Assembly: GCA_036873755.1 (NCBI GenBank)
Contig: JAVTVY010020428.1
Location: 1-64,000, forward strand
Origin: Hanleya hanleyi
Taxonomy: Eukaryota > Mollusca > Polyplacophora > Lepidopleurida > Hanleyidae
DNA: 64,000 nucleotides
Direction: 5' to 3'
Shown here in pieces: positions 29,132 through 41,390 of this stretch (positions are counted from its first letter, which is position 1; each line of letters opens with the position of its first letter). The translations under genes and the position numbers were made by a program. A model generated the notes under the pieces. The model had not been told where the DNA came from and did no database searches. It saw only the letters and a program-made list of their open reading frames with translations.

Positions 29132-32100
29132 TGTAGTAACTTGACTTGACGAATAGTTCAACTGTCAGTGAAAAAACACATTTAATCCGGACAGAGATAC
29201 GGAGCGGTGTACAAACTAGGCAGCCATTATCCACGCGGTTTTAGAGAGTTCCGTAGTCACTCTAATTGACAGTCAGTCACCACGTTAATGAAATACCACA
29301 CTCCTCCCCCTTTAAGTAATGACTTTTATGAACTTTAACTGCTGCCATGTATCCGCGACAATGGTGGTTTGTGTCATGCCCGTTAACGATTAATGTCCAA
29401 CTTTCATGTCATGAACACAAACTGCAAACTGTAAACTTCAAGAAATAAATTTGAATATGAAAACACTTATAGACTTAAGAGTTCCTTCTTGTTAACATGC
29501 CGAATGAATGTCTCTGGAGTGAAAATTGGCTAATGGAAAATCGTTTAAACATTAACTTCAATTATTCCAAAGTCACTGATACCCTCTCAGGTTTTCCCGA
29601 ACGAATCACTATACCAGTCACTTAGTTATATAATCTCTCAGGTATTCCGGTGTTCTCCTTTCTCTCACCGGGAATCGTTGACTGGTGGTTTCGGTGGGAT
29701 GGAGGATCTCGTTTTCTGTTGATGCATCAGTTGGTTCTGGTGGACTCCTTTCACTGGCTGCAGTTCCCTCATCACTGGCGGACATCATTGTCGGCTCCGT
29801 CTCAGGAACCCCGGCCATTGGTACTGCAATTGTAGATTCACATTTCGTTGTTGTATGCTCATTATTGTCCTCGTCTGTACGAATTCGGACATGGTCTTGA
29901 TGTCGCCTCATGACCCGACCATCTTTCATCAGGATCTTGAATGACAATGGACCAGTTTTTTCCGTGATGACCCCTGGTAGCCATCGGTAGCCGCGTCCGA
30001 AATTTTCCACATACACATTATTCCCTTTTTCTAGGGAACGCGCCATAACATGTCGATCATGCCGTTGTTTCTGTTGATACTGTTTCTGCCACACTCTCCG
30101 GTGAACATCCGGATGGAGCAGATCGAGGCGAGATTTTGACCGGCGATTCATCAGTAATTCCGATGGCGATGTCCCCGTTGTAGTCTGAGGCGTCAATCGA
30201 TATTGGAAAAGGAAACTACCTATGCGACTTTCCCAAGTTCCACCGGTCATTTTATTCATGGCCTCCTTGAAGGTTTGCACTGCTCGCTCGACGTGACCAT
30301 TTGACGCAGGATGATAAGGTACATAGAAGATGTGTGAAATTCCATTTCGACTGGTGAATTCCTTGAATTCCACACTTGTGAATGTCGCACCGTTGTCCGA
30401 CACCAGTCTGTCTGGTAATCCATGAGTCGTGAACACCATTTCTAGTTTCTCTATAGTGGCCCTGGATGTAATCGTGTTCATGGGTAAGACTTCTAGCCAC
30501 TTTGAATAGGCATCAATCAGGATCAAAAACATCTTTCCCATAAAAGGACCAGCAAAGTCAATGTGGATTCTGGACCATGGTTGACTAGGGCACTCCCAAG
30601 GATGCAGTGGTGCTTCAGGTGGAGAAAGTCGATTGGTTTGACACTGTGCACATCCCTGGACTTTACGTTCCAAATCTGTGTCTGGACCTGGCCACCACAC
30701 ATAGCTTCTAGCCAAGCTCTTGATCTTGTCGATTCCTGGGTGTGCGACGTGAAGATCGTCCAGTACTGTTTTCCGGCATGTTGCTGGAATTATGACGTGA
30801 TTGCCCCACAAAACGCATCCATCGTGAACACTCAGTTCTGCTCGGCGAAGATGGTAAGGGTCTATGTCTTTGCTCGGGCTTTTTTGAGGCCAACCTTGTA
30901 GTACAAAGTTGAGCACCCGCGATAATACTGGGTCACGTCGAGTGAACAAACTGATCTGATTCGCTGTGAGCGGAGTTTTATCTTCCAAATGTTCAAACAG
31001 TAACACAGTCTCCCCTGGCAGTGGGACGGTTGATGGCACGGTAGGCAAGGGGAGGCGACTCAGTGCATCCGCATTGTTGTTTGCACTGCCTTCCTTGTAG
31101 ATGATGGTGTACTCATAGCCAGCGAGTATCAAGGCCAGCGCTGCAAGCGAGCTGCGGTCATTGGAGGTATAGCCTTATCTGGTCTGAATAGGCCAATCAG
31201 AGGTTTGTGATCCGTAATCACGGTAAATGGTCGCCCATAAAGGAATTGATGGAACTTTCGTAGTCCAAAAATTATAGTGAGTCCTTCTTTTTCCAGTTGC
31301 GAATAACCTTGTTCGGCCTTGGACAATGTACGTGACGCGAAAGTGATTGGCTTCTCTGTACCATCATCAAATATGTGGGATATCACGGCTCCAATGCCGT
31401 ATGGCGAGACATCACATGCGAGTACCAGTTTCCGGTCGGGGTTGAAATGTACCAACACACTTCTGGACTGTAGCAAGTCTTTGGACGCTTGAAACGCTTT
31501 GTCTTCCTCTTCATCCCAGCTCCAAGGAGCATCTTTGCGTAGTAAATGATGTAATGGGGCTAGCGTGGAAGCCAAGTTGTTCAAGAACTTTGCATAATAG
31601 TTGATCAGTCCCAGATATGATTTCAGTTCAGTGACGTTCTTCGGCCGTGGAGCATTTTTGATTGCCCCAACTTTTTCCATAAGTGGGTGAATTCCCTCTT
31701 TGTCGATTTTGTGTCCCAGGAACACCACTTCGTCTGCCATGAAGATACATTTTGTGATTTTCAGACGAATGCCTGCTTCATCCAGCCTGGACAACACCTT
31801 GTCCAAATTGGCCTTGTGGGCCGCGTCTGTGGCCCCTGTTACCAGAATGTCATCCACTCGCACAACAACGTTGTCTATACCCTGTAGGAGATTTTCCATT
31901 GTACGCTGGAAAATTCCTGGAGCCGACGAAACTCCGTATGGTAGGCGACAGTAAGAAAAAGTCCTTTGTGGGTATTGATCGTCGTATACTGTTTAGATTC
32001 TTCTGTGAGCGTCATCTGTTGATATGCTTGGCTCATGTCCAGCTTGGTGAATTTCCTCCCCCCACCTAGGGTTGCAAACAAATCTTCAGTTTTGGGTATG

Positions 32101-32825
32101 GGGTAAGAGTCTAGTTTGGAGACCTGGTTCAAGGTGAGTTTATAACCCCCACATATGCGTATTGACTGGTCACTTTCCACGACAGGCACAATGGGGGTTG
32201 CTCAGTCCGAATATTGTACTGGTTCTATTGTACCTTCTGCCTGAAGTCTCTCTAATTCTGCTTCAATTTTGTCTCGGAGTGCATATGGCACGGGTCGGGC
32301 TCTGAAGAATCTAGGCTTGGCCTGTGGGTCTACCTGAATTTTGGCCTGTACTCCTTGAAGCGTTCCTAATCCCTCTTTGAATAGGTTTGGATACCTACTC
32401 AAAATTTCCTCCGCATTTGAAAGACCTACTGTGGGTGCTTCGTTTGACTGTACTTGTATAGCCTCTTACTTTCACAGTAACTTTCCTGAGACTATCAGTA
32501 CCTAATTTCATGGATTTGTATGTTTTCTCAGCAATCAATGTTACTGATGCCCCAGTATCAACTTCCATGTTGATATCAGACTGTCTCACCTCCATATCCA
32601 TATGAATCGGTCGTTTTCAAACTGAATCCCATCCTCGTCGCCAATTTATGTAGTAGCTTGACTTGACGAATAGTTCAACTGTCAGTGAAAAAACACATTT
32701 AATCCGGACAGAGATACAGAGCGGTGTACAAACTAGGCAGCCATTATCCACGCGGTTTTAGAGAGTTCCGTAGTCAGGGGAGGTCACTCTAATTGACAGT
32801 CAGTCACCACGTTAATGAAATACCA
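29132..32825 (-). mobile_element. 3.7-kb Ty3/gypsy-like retrotransposon with short LTRs, degenerate
   Basis: Minus-strand element. LTRs lie at 29,132-29,298 (167 bp) and 32,649-32,825 (177 bp). Both begin TGTAGTA[AG]CTTGACTTGAC and end AATGAAATACCA on the plus strand. They differ mainly by a 10-bp segment (GGGGAGGTCA) present only on the right. A polypurine tract (complement of CTCCTCCCCCTTT) abuts the left LTR, and a tRNA-type primer site (TGGCGACGAGGATGGG, 32,628-32,643) lies next to the right one. The coding region starts only 48 bases from the right LTR with protease, so gag is missing. Confidence 0.85.
29618..32601 (-). pseudogene. Ty3/gypsy pol: protease, reverse transcriptase, RNase H, integrase
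   Basis: Reading right to left: a protease fragment with VDTGASVTLI (32,395-32,601) and a pre-RT region ending at an in-frame TGA near 32,200, where relatives have tryptophan. Next come RT blocks (LDSYPIPKTEDLF, KLDMSQAYQQM) with a frameshift near 31,930, then RT/RNase H (31,129-31,899) with RVDDILVTG, FLGHKI and ITDHKPL. After another frameshift near 31,132, an integrase frame (29,618-31,132) carries CAQCQTN and catalytic D, D, E in HIDFAGP, VSDNGATF and GHVERAVQTFK. The catalytic box reads RVDD, whereas active RTs normally have an aromatic residue first. The copy is not functional. Confidence 0.85.
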
Positions 32826-33355
32826 TAGTTCCGAGAAAACACACTTTCATTCCAAGGACTGATTGAGATTCCACTCCAGCCACATACAAATGTCAAGTCA
32901 AATTCCTATCCAGGAAATTACCAATCCAGTTCCAATCCAGGAAAACAGCACATTACATCAAGTTTCAATTTCCAATCCAGGAAATAATGCCGATTCCATC
33001 CAGGAAACATATACAAGTCACATCAATTTCCAATCCAGGAAATTACCAATCCATTTCCAATCCAGGAAAACAGCACATTACATCAAGTTCCAATTTTCAA
33101 TCCAGGAAATAATGTAATTTCCAACCCAGGAAACAATGCCGATTCCAATCCAGGAAACATATACAAGTCACATCAAATTCCAATCCAGGAAAATAACAGG
33201 CCTGCAAGTGGAGATCCGGGATAACTCCAACTGCTGATCGTGCAAATCATCTCGTCATCTCTCGACCATCTCTCGACCATCGTTTCTTCCCCCACACCAA
33301 CATTGTTGAACCGCTAGATATATGCTATTGCTTTATCCTGTCGGCGACGCCAAGT
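32826..33355. repeat. CCAATCCAGGAAA repeats and leader of the outer retrotransposon
   Basis: Two copies of an about 120-bp unit, built from TTCCAATCCAGGAAA words, span 32,895-33,190. Unique leader sequence follows. The minus-strand primer-binding site TGGCGTCGCCGACAGG lies at 33,339-33,354, adjacent to the LTR at 33,356. Confidence 0.65.
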
Positions 33356-34354
33356 TGTGACTGGGGACGCAAGAGCATATAGTCAACAGGAGACTTCAAT
33401 GTCGTCATATAACTCCTTTTATTATACGGGTTTCATAACCGGGGAAGAAACGATGGGAGCAGTACAGGTAACCTGAGACCAGGAGTTGGAGGTTTACTAC
33501 ATTGTACCAATACAGATGTTATACAAATAGGTAGAGCATATTTACTATTTACATACTTTCTGCCTGTATGTTACTCAATAAAGAAATAAATCCAATGATC
33601 ATGTTGATACAGCCCACATTCTTTGACTGATTACATAATATGTAAATACAACTTGGAAGTTTAGTCCATTACGGCCTTCCATAGATGGAGAAAGCATCAG
33701 TTACTGTTACAACACGCTAATTTTACTCATGGCACGATAACATTCTACAAACCAGCTCAATAAATGTCTTAGCATGACTAGAAAATATCAAAATCTAAGT
33801 ATCAATTATCCACATGGCTGTTTTTCCATAATCTAGACAAATATGCTACCCGAAACATAACCCACGTTGTTGTTGTTGTAACAACGTCAACCATGAGCGA
33901 TCTTCAATTGGTTTTACGGGAGAATACACACAGTTATTTTATGAAAGAACTCGTAACTTGTTACAGAACATTTCAGAACAATAACTATTACTTCAATCGG
34001 AGAAGGAACTGTTTACTTACGCCGTAGTACAGCGAAACGGCTCAACAATGTTGGTGTGTCACGAATACAAAATGGCGGCGGTACAACGCGCACGAGGCAC
34101 GGAAATATTACACAATCATTCAGATGCTGTATTATATCTTGCCACAAATCTATACCACAATTTATCACAAAAATATAAGTAACCAATGGTTAAAACCTAA
34201 GGAATACAGCGTTTTACAGCTTCAGCGACCATCTCGGGTATTTCCGTTTGAACCCGGCGATGAACACAAATAAACCTCGGAGGACAGGCCTCCAACGTCA
34301 CTCCATAATGAGACTCGTACACTAACGGCATACAATCTCATGGCCCAGGCCACA
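33356..34354 (-). mobile_element. Intact 5' LTR of the outer LTR retrotransposon
   Basis: A 999-bp LTR from TGTGACTGGGG to CCCAGGCCACA, giving TG...CA ends with an extended inverted match. It is flanked on the left by a primer-binding site. It is collinear with the split copy at 9,652-28,351 and contains neither the foldback element nor the 16.85-kb palindrome. It therefore records the pre-insertion sequence. Confidence 0.8.
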
Positions 34355-34726
34355 CACAAACTTCATTTTAAAGGTCATTCGCAACAATAAAGTGTATGCA
34401 GTATTGACAAGTTAAAGTATTTCCGCGATCGGGCAGGTTGCTTAATTAAGTATTTGAATCGTATATTGGGTGAAACTGGGCGAAACTCACTTTGAAATAG
34501 TTTTCTTTTGTTTATCGCTTGGAGTACATTATCATGACATCAGATGTTATACCCCGTAATTTCTTATATACCCTCTGATTGCATCCAGGTTAGAACACGA
34601 CGCACAGCTTTTGTGCGCATGTTTCTTAGCCAGTCAGCATCCTCCGTTACTAAACAAGACGTTGTACCGTGTGTTTTTATTTTGTTAAATAAATATGCAC
34701 ATGGCAGTGTGACTAACGTCACAGGA
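34355..34726. other. Unannotated spacer
   Basis: No gene seen. Ends in GTGACTAACGTCACAGGA, which precedes each of the CCTAC-bounded elements that follow. Confidence 0.4.
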
Positions 34727-35421
34727 CCTACGAAGTAGGATTTGATATGATTTAAGCGTGTACTCGAGAGATTACTTGGGGGCGCTATGTGCTACCGTGA
34801 GAGAATTTATAAATCAGTCTATATTAATTCTATACAATATCACCCAATTTAACTTTCCCAGATGTCACCGCTGGTGAGTCATTAGCGTAGCAAATAATAT
34901 CGCCCTCAGTTCCTATTACCCTGGACACTTATCAGCCCAGCAGTACAGCACGAGGTCACCCATCGAAGTCTTGACCGGGCTCAAAGTCGCTTAACTTCGG
35001 TGATTTTACGAGAACCGGTGTGTCCAACGTGATATGCCGTATCAGGGAACCTTCAAAAGTCACAGTGAAACATACAGCCAAGGATTCCCGATGGGCATGA
35101 CAGTGCACTCGCTGAGCCATCAATAAATAATAAAAAAATAATTATAAATCCAATTGTCATCAGAATTCGGTCAGAACTTGCTGGTAACAATGCCCTAATG
35201 CACGTTCATGCCAAAAATCACTGCCCAAGTCAGAATTACCAGTGATTTTCATGAAAAATCACCAGAAATTTTCATCAAAAGTAGGTCAGCAGGCACTTTT
35301 ATGCCAAAAATCAAGGTTCTAATGTCAACGGTTCTCCTTATTTTGCCGACGAAAGGATTCGGATGGACTCACTCACTGACTGACTACCAGACAATTTGCA
35401 GATGTTAGCCTACTTCGTAGG
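34727..35421. mobile_element. 5S-containing element, copy 1 (695 bp)
   Basis: Bounded by CCTACGAAGTAGG and CCTACTTCGTAGG, each a near-perfect hairpin. It contains a minus-strand 5S-rRNA-derived segment and a right half with GCCGACGAAAGGATTCGGAT and ACTCACTGACTGACT. It matches the inverted copy at 36,058-36,622 and, with a large internal deletion, the copy at 35,478-35,731. Confidence 0.75.
34933..35046 (-). pseudogene. 5S rRNA-derived sequence
   Basis: On the minus strand it reads ATACGGCATATCACGTTGGA, CACCGGTTCTCGTAAAATCA, CCGAAGTTAAGCGAC and GATGGGTGACCTCGTGCTGT. These are the conserved segments of metazoan 5S rRNA, including the internal promoter boxes. Changes such as the TAAAATCA block and the altered 3' end make it a derived copy, not a normal gene. 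Confidence 0.8.
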
Positions 35422-35477
35422 AATTTAAATTGTTTCTTTTTTTATATGACATGAGTAGTGTGACTAACGTCACAGGA

Positions 35478-35731
35478 CCTACGATGTAGGGTGAGGAAGA
35501 TGACTTGGGGGTCCAAGCGTAATGTTATAGGTCACCTAAGTAGATCAAATTTTCATCAAAAGTAAGTCAGCTCAGAACTTGCTGGTAACAATTCCCTAAT
35601 GCACCTTCAAGCGGAAAATCAATGTTCTAATGTCAGACCTTATTTTGCCGACGAAAGGATTCGGATGGACTGACTGACTGACTCACTCACTCATTACCGG
35701 ACAATTTGCAAATGAGAGCCTACTTCGTAGG
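35478..35731. mobile_element. 5S-element family, internally deleted copy 2 (254 bp)
   Basis: CCTACGATGTAGG at the left and CCTACTTCGTAGG at the right. It retains both outer parts of copy 1 but lacks the 5S segment, and is preceded by the same GTGACTAACGTCACAGGA. Confidence 0.7.
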
Positions 35732-36057
35732 AATATAATGGAAGCATCTTCCATCTCTTTCGTATGCTTCCAGTACGCGTCGATCCTAATTAATTGACCT
35801 TTTGCCGGTTTTAAACAATGGCAGTGGGACAATGTTGAAGGGAAACCCCACTGGGAAATTAAAACTGACAGCAGAGAATTATATGATTGTCATTTTTATT
35901 TTGAGAATTTCTGTGCCTGTTCATCAAATAAATTATATTGGTTGCTGAATGTGGGTAGATATATAAGTATAAAACTGGATATTATATTGTCATAACCGGT
36001 TTCGCTCTTTTAGAGCTTGTCAAATGACGAAGTTAACGTCCTATTAGATACAATTTT

Positions 36058-36622
36058 CCTACGAAGTAGGCTACCATTTGCAAATTGTCCGGTAATGAGT
36101 GAGTCCATCCGAATCCTTTCGTCGGCAAAATAAGGAGAACCGTTGACATTAGAACGTTAATCTGTTACCATCAGGTTCTGAGTTGAACGAATTCTGATGA
36201 AAATTTGATTTATAATTATTTTTTTTATTATTTATTGATCGCTCAGCGAGTGCACTCTCATGCCCATTGGGAACCCTTGACTGTATGTTTCACTGTGACT
36301 TTTGAAGGGTCCCTGATACGGCATATCACGTTGGACACACAGGTTCTCGTAAAATCACCAAAGTTAAGCGACTTGAGCCCGGTCAAGATTTGGATGGGTG
36401 ACCTCGTGTTGTACTGTTGGGCTGATAAGTGTCCATGGTAATAGGAACTGAGGACGATAATAATTGCTACGCTAATCACTCACCAGTGGTGACATCTGGG
36501 AAAGTTAATAGTACCCACTGTCAATTAGAGACTGCTATTTAAATTCTCTCACGGTAGCACATAGGGCCCCCAAGTCATCTCTAGAGTACACACTTAAATC
36601 ATATCAAACCCTACTTCGTAGG
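36058..36622. mobile_element. 5S-containing element, inverted copy 3 (565 bp)
   Basis: Inverted relative to copy 1 and bounded by CCTACGAAGTAGG and CCTACTTCGTAGG. It is followed by TCCTGTGACGTTAGTCAC, the complement of the motif preceding copies 1 and 2. Confidence 0.75.
36312..36424 (+). pseudogene. 5S rRNA-derived sequence
   Basis: CATATCACGTTGGACACACA, GGTTCTCG, AAGTTAAGCGAC and TTTGGATGGGTGACC match 5S rRNA in order and spacing. The A-box-like AAGTTAAGC and C-box GGATGGGTGACC are intact, so RNA polymerase III transcription is conceivable. The termini are diverged. Confidence 0.8.
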
Positions 36623-37306
36623 TCCTGTGACGTTAGTCACACTACCATGTATATAGTGCAGCATGTTTACAATTATTGTTGCATGGTTACATAAAGTCAT
36701 AATAATAGAACAAGTATAGTCAAACAAAACAATGATTACAGAGAGACGACTGCTCGTTGGTGTGCGCGTTTCGATGTACTCAGACATGCGTACTTTACAG
36801 TTTTTGGTCTCCATGTACATGAAGATATGCGCATTTTCTGGAACCAGTCTGCGAATACTGAAATAATGTTTTAATGACTCTGAATCGATCAAATAATCAA
36901 GTGATATATTTTCGGTATTAGCAACTGAGGGATTCCCCGTATTTTTCAATGAACATTTTTTTCTTTTTCCAACCGGATGCTTACATCGGCCGTGTTAAAT
37001 TTAAAAAACGGAAAAATGGAAAATTTAATCTCAAGATGGCTAGCACAATCTGCAACATGTTTACTCACATTGAGATGACGTAATCTATGTGTTTGATGCA
37101 TGAATCCAGCAAGAAACAGCTGTGGTCTGCTGTGGACCTGATGTCCATTCTAGCTGACGAAGACTTGGCCAGGAAGTCAAGAGGACCGCCGCCCTGTAAT
37201 CGTCTTGTGTATACGCTGTACATATGTTCTGTTCTGCACACCCGTGCTGCTGGTAGCGTGACAAGAGCCATGCCGAGGGCGTCATGTTCTTCGAAGGCGG
37301 GGGTAG
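36623..37306. other. Unannotated sequence before a candidate LTR
   Basis: No firm gene. It ends in GAAGGCGGGGGTAG (37,293-37,306), a purine-rich run directly before TGTAGCG. If the next feature is a 3' LTR, this would be the end of its internal region. Confidence 0.35.
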
Positions 37307-39180
37307 TGTAGCGAAAGTGCAGAAATGCAAGCGATCCCTTGGGTTCCCCTTTAATAAATCACAGCACATAGACCTGTGACTATAGTTGAAAGCGAAAGTG
37401 ACATTATGTTGACGTGTGCGGTTCACTTACCTGATGGAATTCAAGGCTGTAATTTTCCTAGAATGAACTACAAATATTTTCCCAGCGAAGTCCAGATAAA
37501 CTGACCGGGCAGTGTTGTAAAATGACATAAAAGACGGCGCTGGCATAGTCGACTTCTTTTTCTACCTGTAGCAACAGAAAAGCGGTAGGCCTATATAAGA
37601 CACGCTCCCGCTAAAACGAGGCAGTCTACCAGAAATCTCAAGGCGAGAAGACGTCGTATTGTATAGGAGAGTGGCCGGAGAAGGGCCGTGACCAGGCCGC
37701 CGAATTTAAGAGCACACTCACACGTCCGGGCTGCGTTTACTTTAATCTCATCTCTACCTGACTCGACCGTATTGCACAGTCGTGTGGGTACGGCACTGGG
37801 AAATTAGAGTATAGACACTTAGCTTTAACGGTTATTCTTATCTCTACCCGACTCGACCGTATTGCACAGTCGTGCGGATCTAGCTCTGGGAAATAACTAA
37901 CGGCGTTAGTGTTAACAGCGTGGCCATACCTTAACTTCATCTCTATCTGACTCGACCGTATTGCGCGGTCGTGCGCGTACAGCACTGGGGTTAATGATAT
38001 CGATGTAGCTGTAGCCGGTAGGGGATGCTCGTCCCTGTGAAGAGGGTGCAGCTAAACCAAATCAATCACAGATCCTACATAAACAATTATCCATGCACAC
38101 ACGTACTTAAACACACAACCTACAGGTTGAAATACATCCACGTTAACACTCACAAGCTACAGGCTTAAGTCTAGAGCTTGATATATATACACCTACCCAA
38201 TAAATCGTAGATAAACGATTATCCATTCACACACCCATAAGCATACAATCTCCCACAACCCTGTACATACGTTACATAATTCACGCCCAATACTGTTCCA
38301 TACAATAGTAGTGAAAGGGGGGATCCTTGACCAGATGCCCACCTATTGCGGATGATCATACAGTAGTAGTAAAAGAGAGCTCCTAGACCAGGTGACCATT
38401 TATTAGGGAGGTCCATGCAGTAGTGGAAAAGAGGGTTCCTAGATAAGGTGACCATCTATTGGGAATGTCCATACAGTAGTGGAAGAAGAGGAGCCCTAGA
38501 CCAGGTGCCTACCCATCCACCGTGTGCTATCGACGTCCGTGTCGCCAGATCCTGTGTGGACCGTGTAGCCAAGAACTCTAGCCCTGATGATTCGTCTTTG
38601 GAATCGGGCCGCGGAGTGAGTCGTCGTGAGCGGGGTCGCTGAAGCCTGGGGTTTATTCCTACGAGGGGTGCCGTCTGCTGCCGAAGTTAGCCGTGCAGTT
38701 GATTAGCCCTGCGGTGTTTTTCGGAGAGACGGGCCGGTGCCGTAGAAGCCTTTGTACTGTGAGAGTATTGTCGTGCCCAGGCCGTCCGCATCCATTGAGA
38801 GTTACCAACGCTTGGAGGGGCCAGGTCGTGTAAGACGAGATACGACGACGACGAGAAGTCCATATAGCCCAAGCGTAGAAGAAGACCGGTGGAAGGAAGA
38901 CAGACGCCGTATTCAACCACAGAGGGGCCAGGTCGTGTGAGACTAGACACGACGTAAAGTCCATCCATACGGGAGTGGACGAAGACCAGGGGAAGGAAGA
39001 TAGACGCTGGACCCAACCACGAAGGAACCGGTTGTGACCAGACCGTGGCTGTGACCAGGCCTGATCGCGATTTAGCTATGGCTATATAATTTGTACATAT
39101 CTTTCTATTATATTGGACTTCGGTTAAAGATAACTATAAGATAGTTAGTATTGTATTAATTTGCTTTGGTTGTCATTACA
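37307..39180 (+). mobile_element. Candidate long LTR (1.87 kb), solo or 3'
   Basis: Begins TGTAGCG and ends CATTACA, an inverted TGTA...TACA pair, with a polypurine-like tract just upstream. A TATATAAG box lies at 37,592. Inside are three tandem blocks: three about 95-bp units with GACTCGACCGTATTGC (37,750-37,985), four about 60-bp units with CATACAGTAGTAG (38,286-38,510), and two about 106-bp units with GGGGCCAGGTCGTG (38,815-39,025). No partner LTR is in the window and no clear target duplication is seen, so this is tentative. Confidence 0.4.
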
Positions 39181-41162
39181 GGTCTCCCTTTCTAACCTTC
39201 CCAATCCAGACAAGGTGACAGGTTGAATCGAACTCCCTCGTTGGCCAAGATCAGTGCACGAGTGCGTTCACGGTAGCCCGACAGTTTGCCTTGTGGACCT
39301 TGCGCACTCTCTTGTGGATCTGAAACATCCCTACAAACGTTTTACGAGTATGCGAATACATGGCTCCCATTTGCTGAATAATAGACTGAAACAATACCGG
39401 TACTGAACGCTAAATTATCTTTCCTTTGGCGATAGTTACAAAACCAGGCGATATGACCTTCAACGAGCACTAAATTGTCTTTCTTTTGGTGATAATTATA
39501 AAATTAACGGATATGACCTGGACCTTAAATACCACAAAATGCGAGAAGTGAGACATTTTCTCAAAATCTATAAGGTGTAAGATTATAGTTGCAGTGTCAC
39601 TTGTTTTGTAAACCAACACGGATGAATTTTGGGGGTACCACAAGCATAATCTTCAACTTCTTGAGCACTTTACGCTCTCCAGCCGTTGAAGCTAAAATGC
39701 TAACTTTTGCTTAACCGTCTATCGAACCGTCAGTAATACACATATATATACATGGTTTTGCTGTATCAGATAGCAGTCTTTTGTATATTTGTATCCTTTG
39801 TTTGAGGTGTCTGGACACTTTTGCTAGGAAGTTCAGCCTGTTGTGATAACAAATTGAAAAATCACCATGTTATAGCCCCATAAGCTCATGGAAATTAACG
39901 TCCTCTTCTCCTTCAAATACATTAATATTAACTACTAACATGATCGGTCGGACGGAGGCGCCATTTAGGGCCGCCAGCTGAGGGTAGCCACTAGAGGTAT
40001 TGTCCGCCAGCTGCCGATAGCCAAAAAACAGCTCGTCAATGTGATGTCCCACGATTTCGCGCCGATATCACACGATTACGCGCTGACGTCACACGGCAGA
40101 GGCAATGTCACACGGTATCGCGCAGTTATCGCCCGTGAACAGACTTTCGTAGCATTGTCGACTGTTGTGCTGTCATTCCGCTGTAATCACAATGGCGGTA
40201 CAGACAGAAATCGTTTTACCTTACGTTGAACGCAACAGTACAATCCACACTGGTGGTTCCCACAGTAGGTGCCATTGTTCTTTCATAATTTGAGAACGGT
40301 ACGTTTGAGGATACAAGCATTGTGCAACCGGTTCCTCATGAGCCATTAGTTTCCACATTCGCTGTACTTATACCAAATTCCCTGCTAATTTTTGTCTTGT
40401 TTGGAAATGCGGAAATTATCGAAAAACGATAAATGATACAAAACGACAATATAATTCCAAATCCTGTAACTAGGCTATGAATGGTCATATTCTAGTCAAT
40501 GAAATATGCTCATATTCAGTATGATTTCAAATTGCCTAATATTTGTGTTGCGCATAATTAATATATCGTTATTTTCATGTTTTATTTCAACTTCTGTTGA
40601 TGTTTCTATGCGGCAAATAGCAACCAGCGACTTGGCCGACGGAATCGCAGATTGAACATCAAAGGGGCAGGCCGTGATATTGGCTGCAGGCTAGGATACC
40701 TTATGGTGATTTATAAGTAGATGTATTTATATCTAATTGATGTGATAACTCTGAAGTACGATTGTAAATGATAACAGTAATTGTTGAAAATTGGAATAGG
40801 CCTTTACTAAATCACTATGGCAGTGAACTGATATATGTTCAGGTACGTGATCTTATTGTTTGATTCGACACATCTGTGACATGCGAGTGGCTTTCACCGC
40901 TGTCATAGTTTCGCTTCAGAACCCAGTTGCAGTTTTGATTAACCAGTATTACTCGCGCGCACATCGATTGCGCAGCTTCCTTTGGGCATATCCGGTTTAC
41001 ATGTACACTTTACAAGTTCGTGTACTTTATATTTACGTTAAATTTAACGTCTTAACTTCCTATCGTTATTTATGTTCAAAAAATATTTATAAAAATTTAA
41101 AAAAAACAACTTTATATATAGGCCCTATTTATATCGTTTTATATATATTTACAAAGGTTTTA
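39181..41162. other. Unannotated sequence
   Basis: No supportable gene. CCGCCAGCTG-type words occur at 39,970-40,020 and again at 41,500, and a run of TCACACG[AG]T words occurs at 40,050-40,120. A 189-codon plus-strand frame starting at 40,860 runs into the tandem repeat at 41,163 and is probably not real. Confidence 0.35.
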
Positions 41163-41390
41163 ACTATATATTTGTGTTTGACAATATTGTCACAAACGGC
41201 GACTTTATATTTTGGTTTTACCTCTATATATTTGTCGTTGACAATATTGTCACAAACGGCGACTTTATATTTTGGTTTTAACTCTATATATTTGTCGTTG
41301 ACAATATTGTCACAAACGGCGACTTTATATTTTGGTTTTAACTCTATATATTTGTCGTTGACAATATTGTCACAAACGGCGCCTCATACT
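41163..41390. repeat. 60-bp tandem repeat, about 3.7 copies
   Basis: Nearly identical 60-bp units at 41,163, 41,223, 41,283 and 41,343. Each contains the perfect palindrome TTGACAATATTGTCA with an additional A to the right, followed by CAAACGGCGACTTTATATTT. Confidence 0.9.

Noticed and set aside
39225..39310. Possible minus-strand tRNA (GGAGTTCGATTCAACC resembles a T-arm)
   Set aside because: I could not form a consistent acceptor stem, D-arm and anticodon arm around it.
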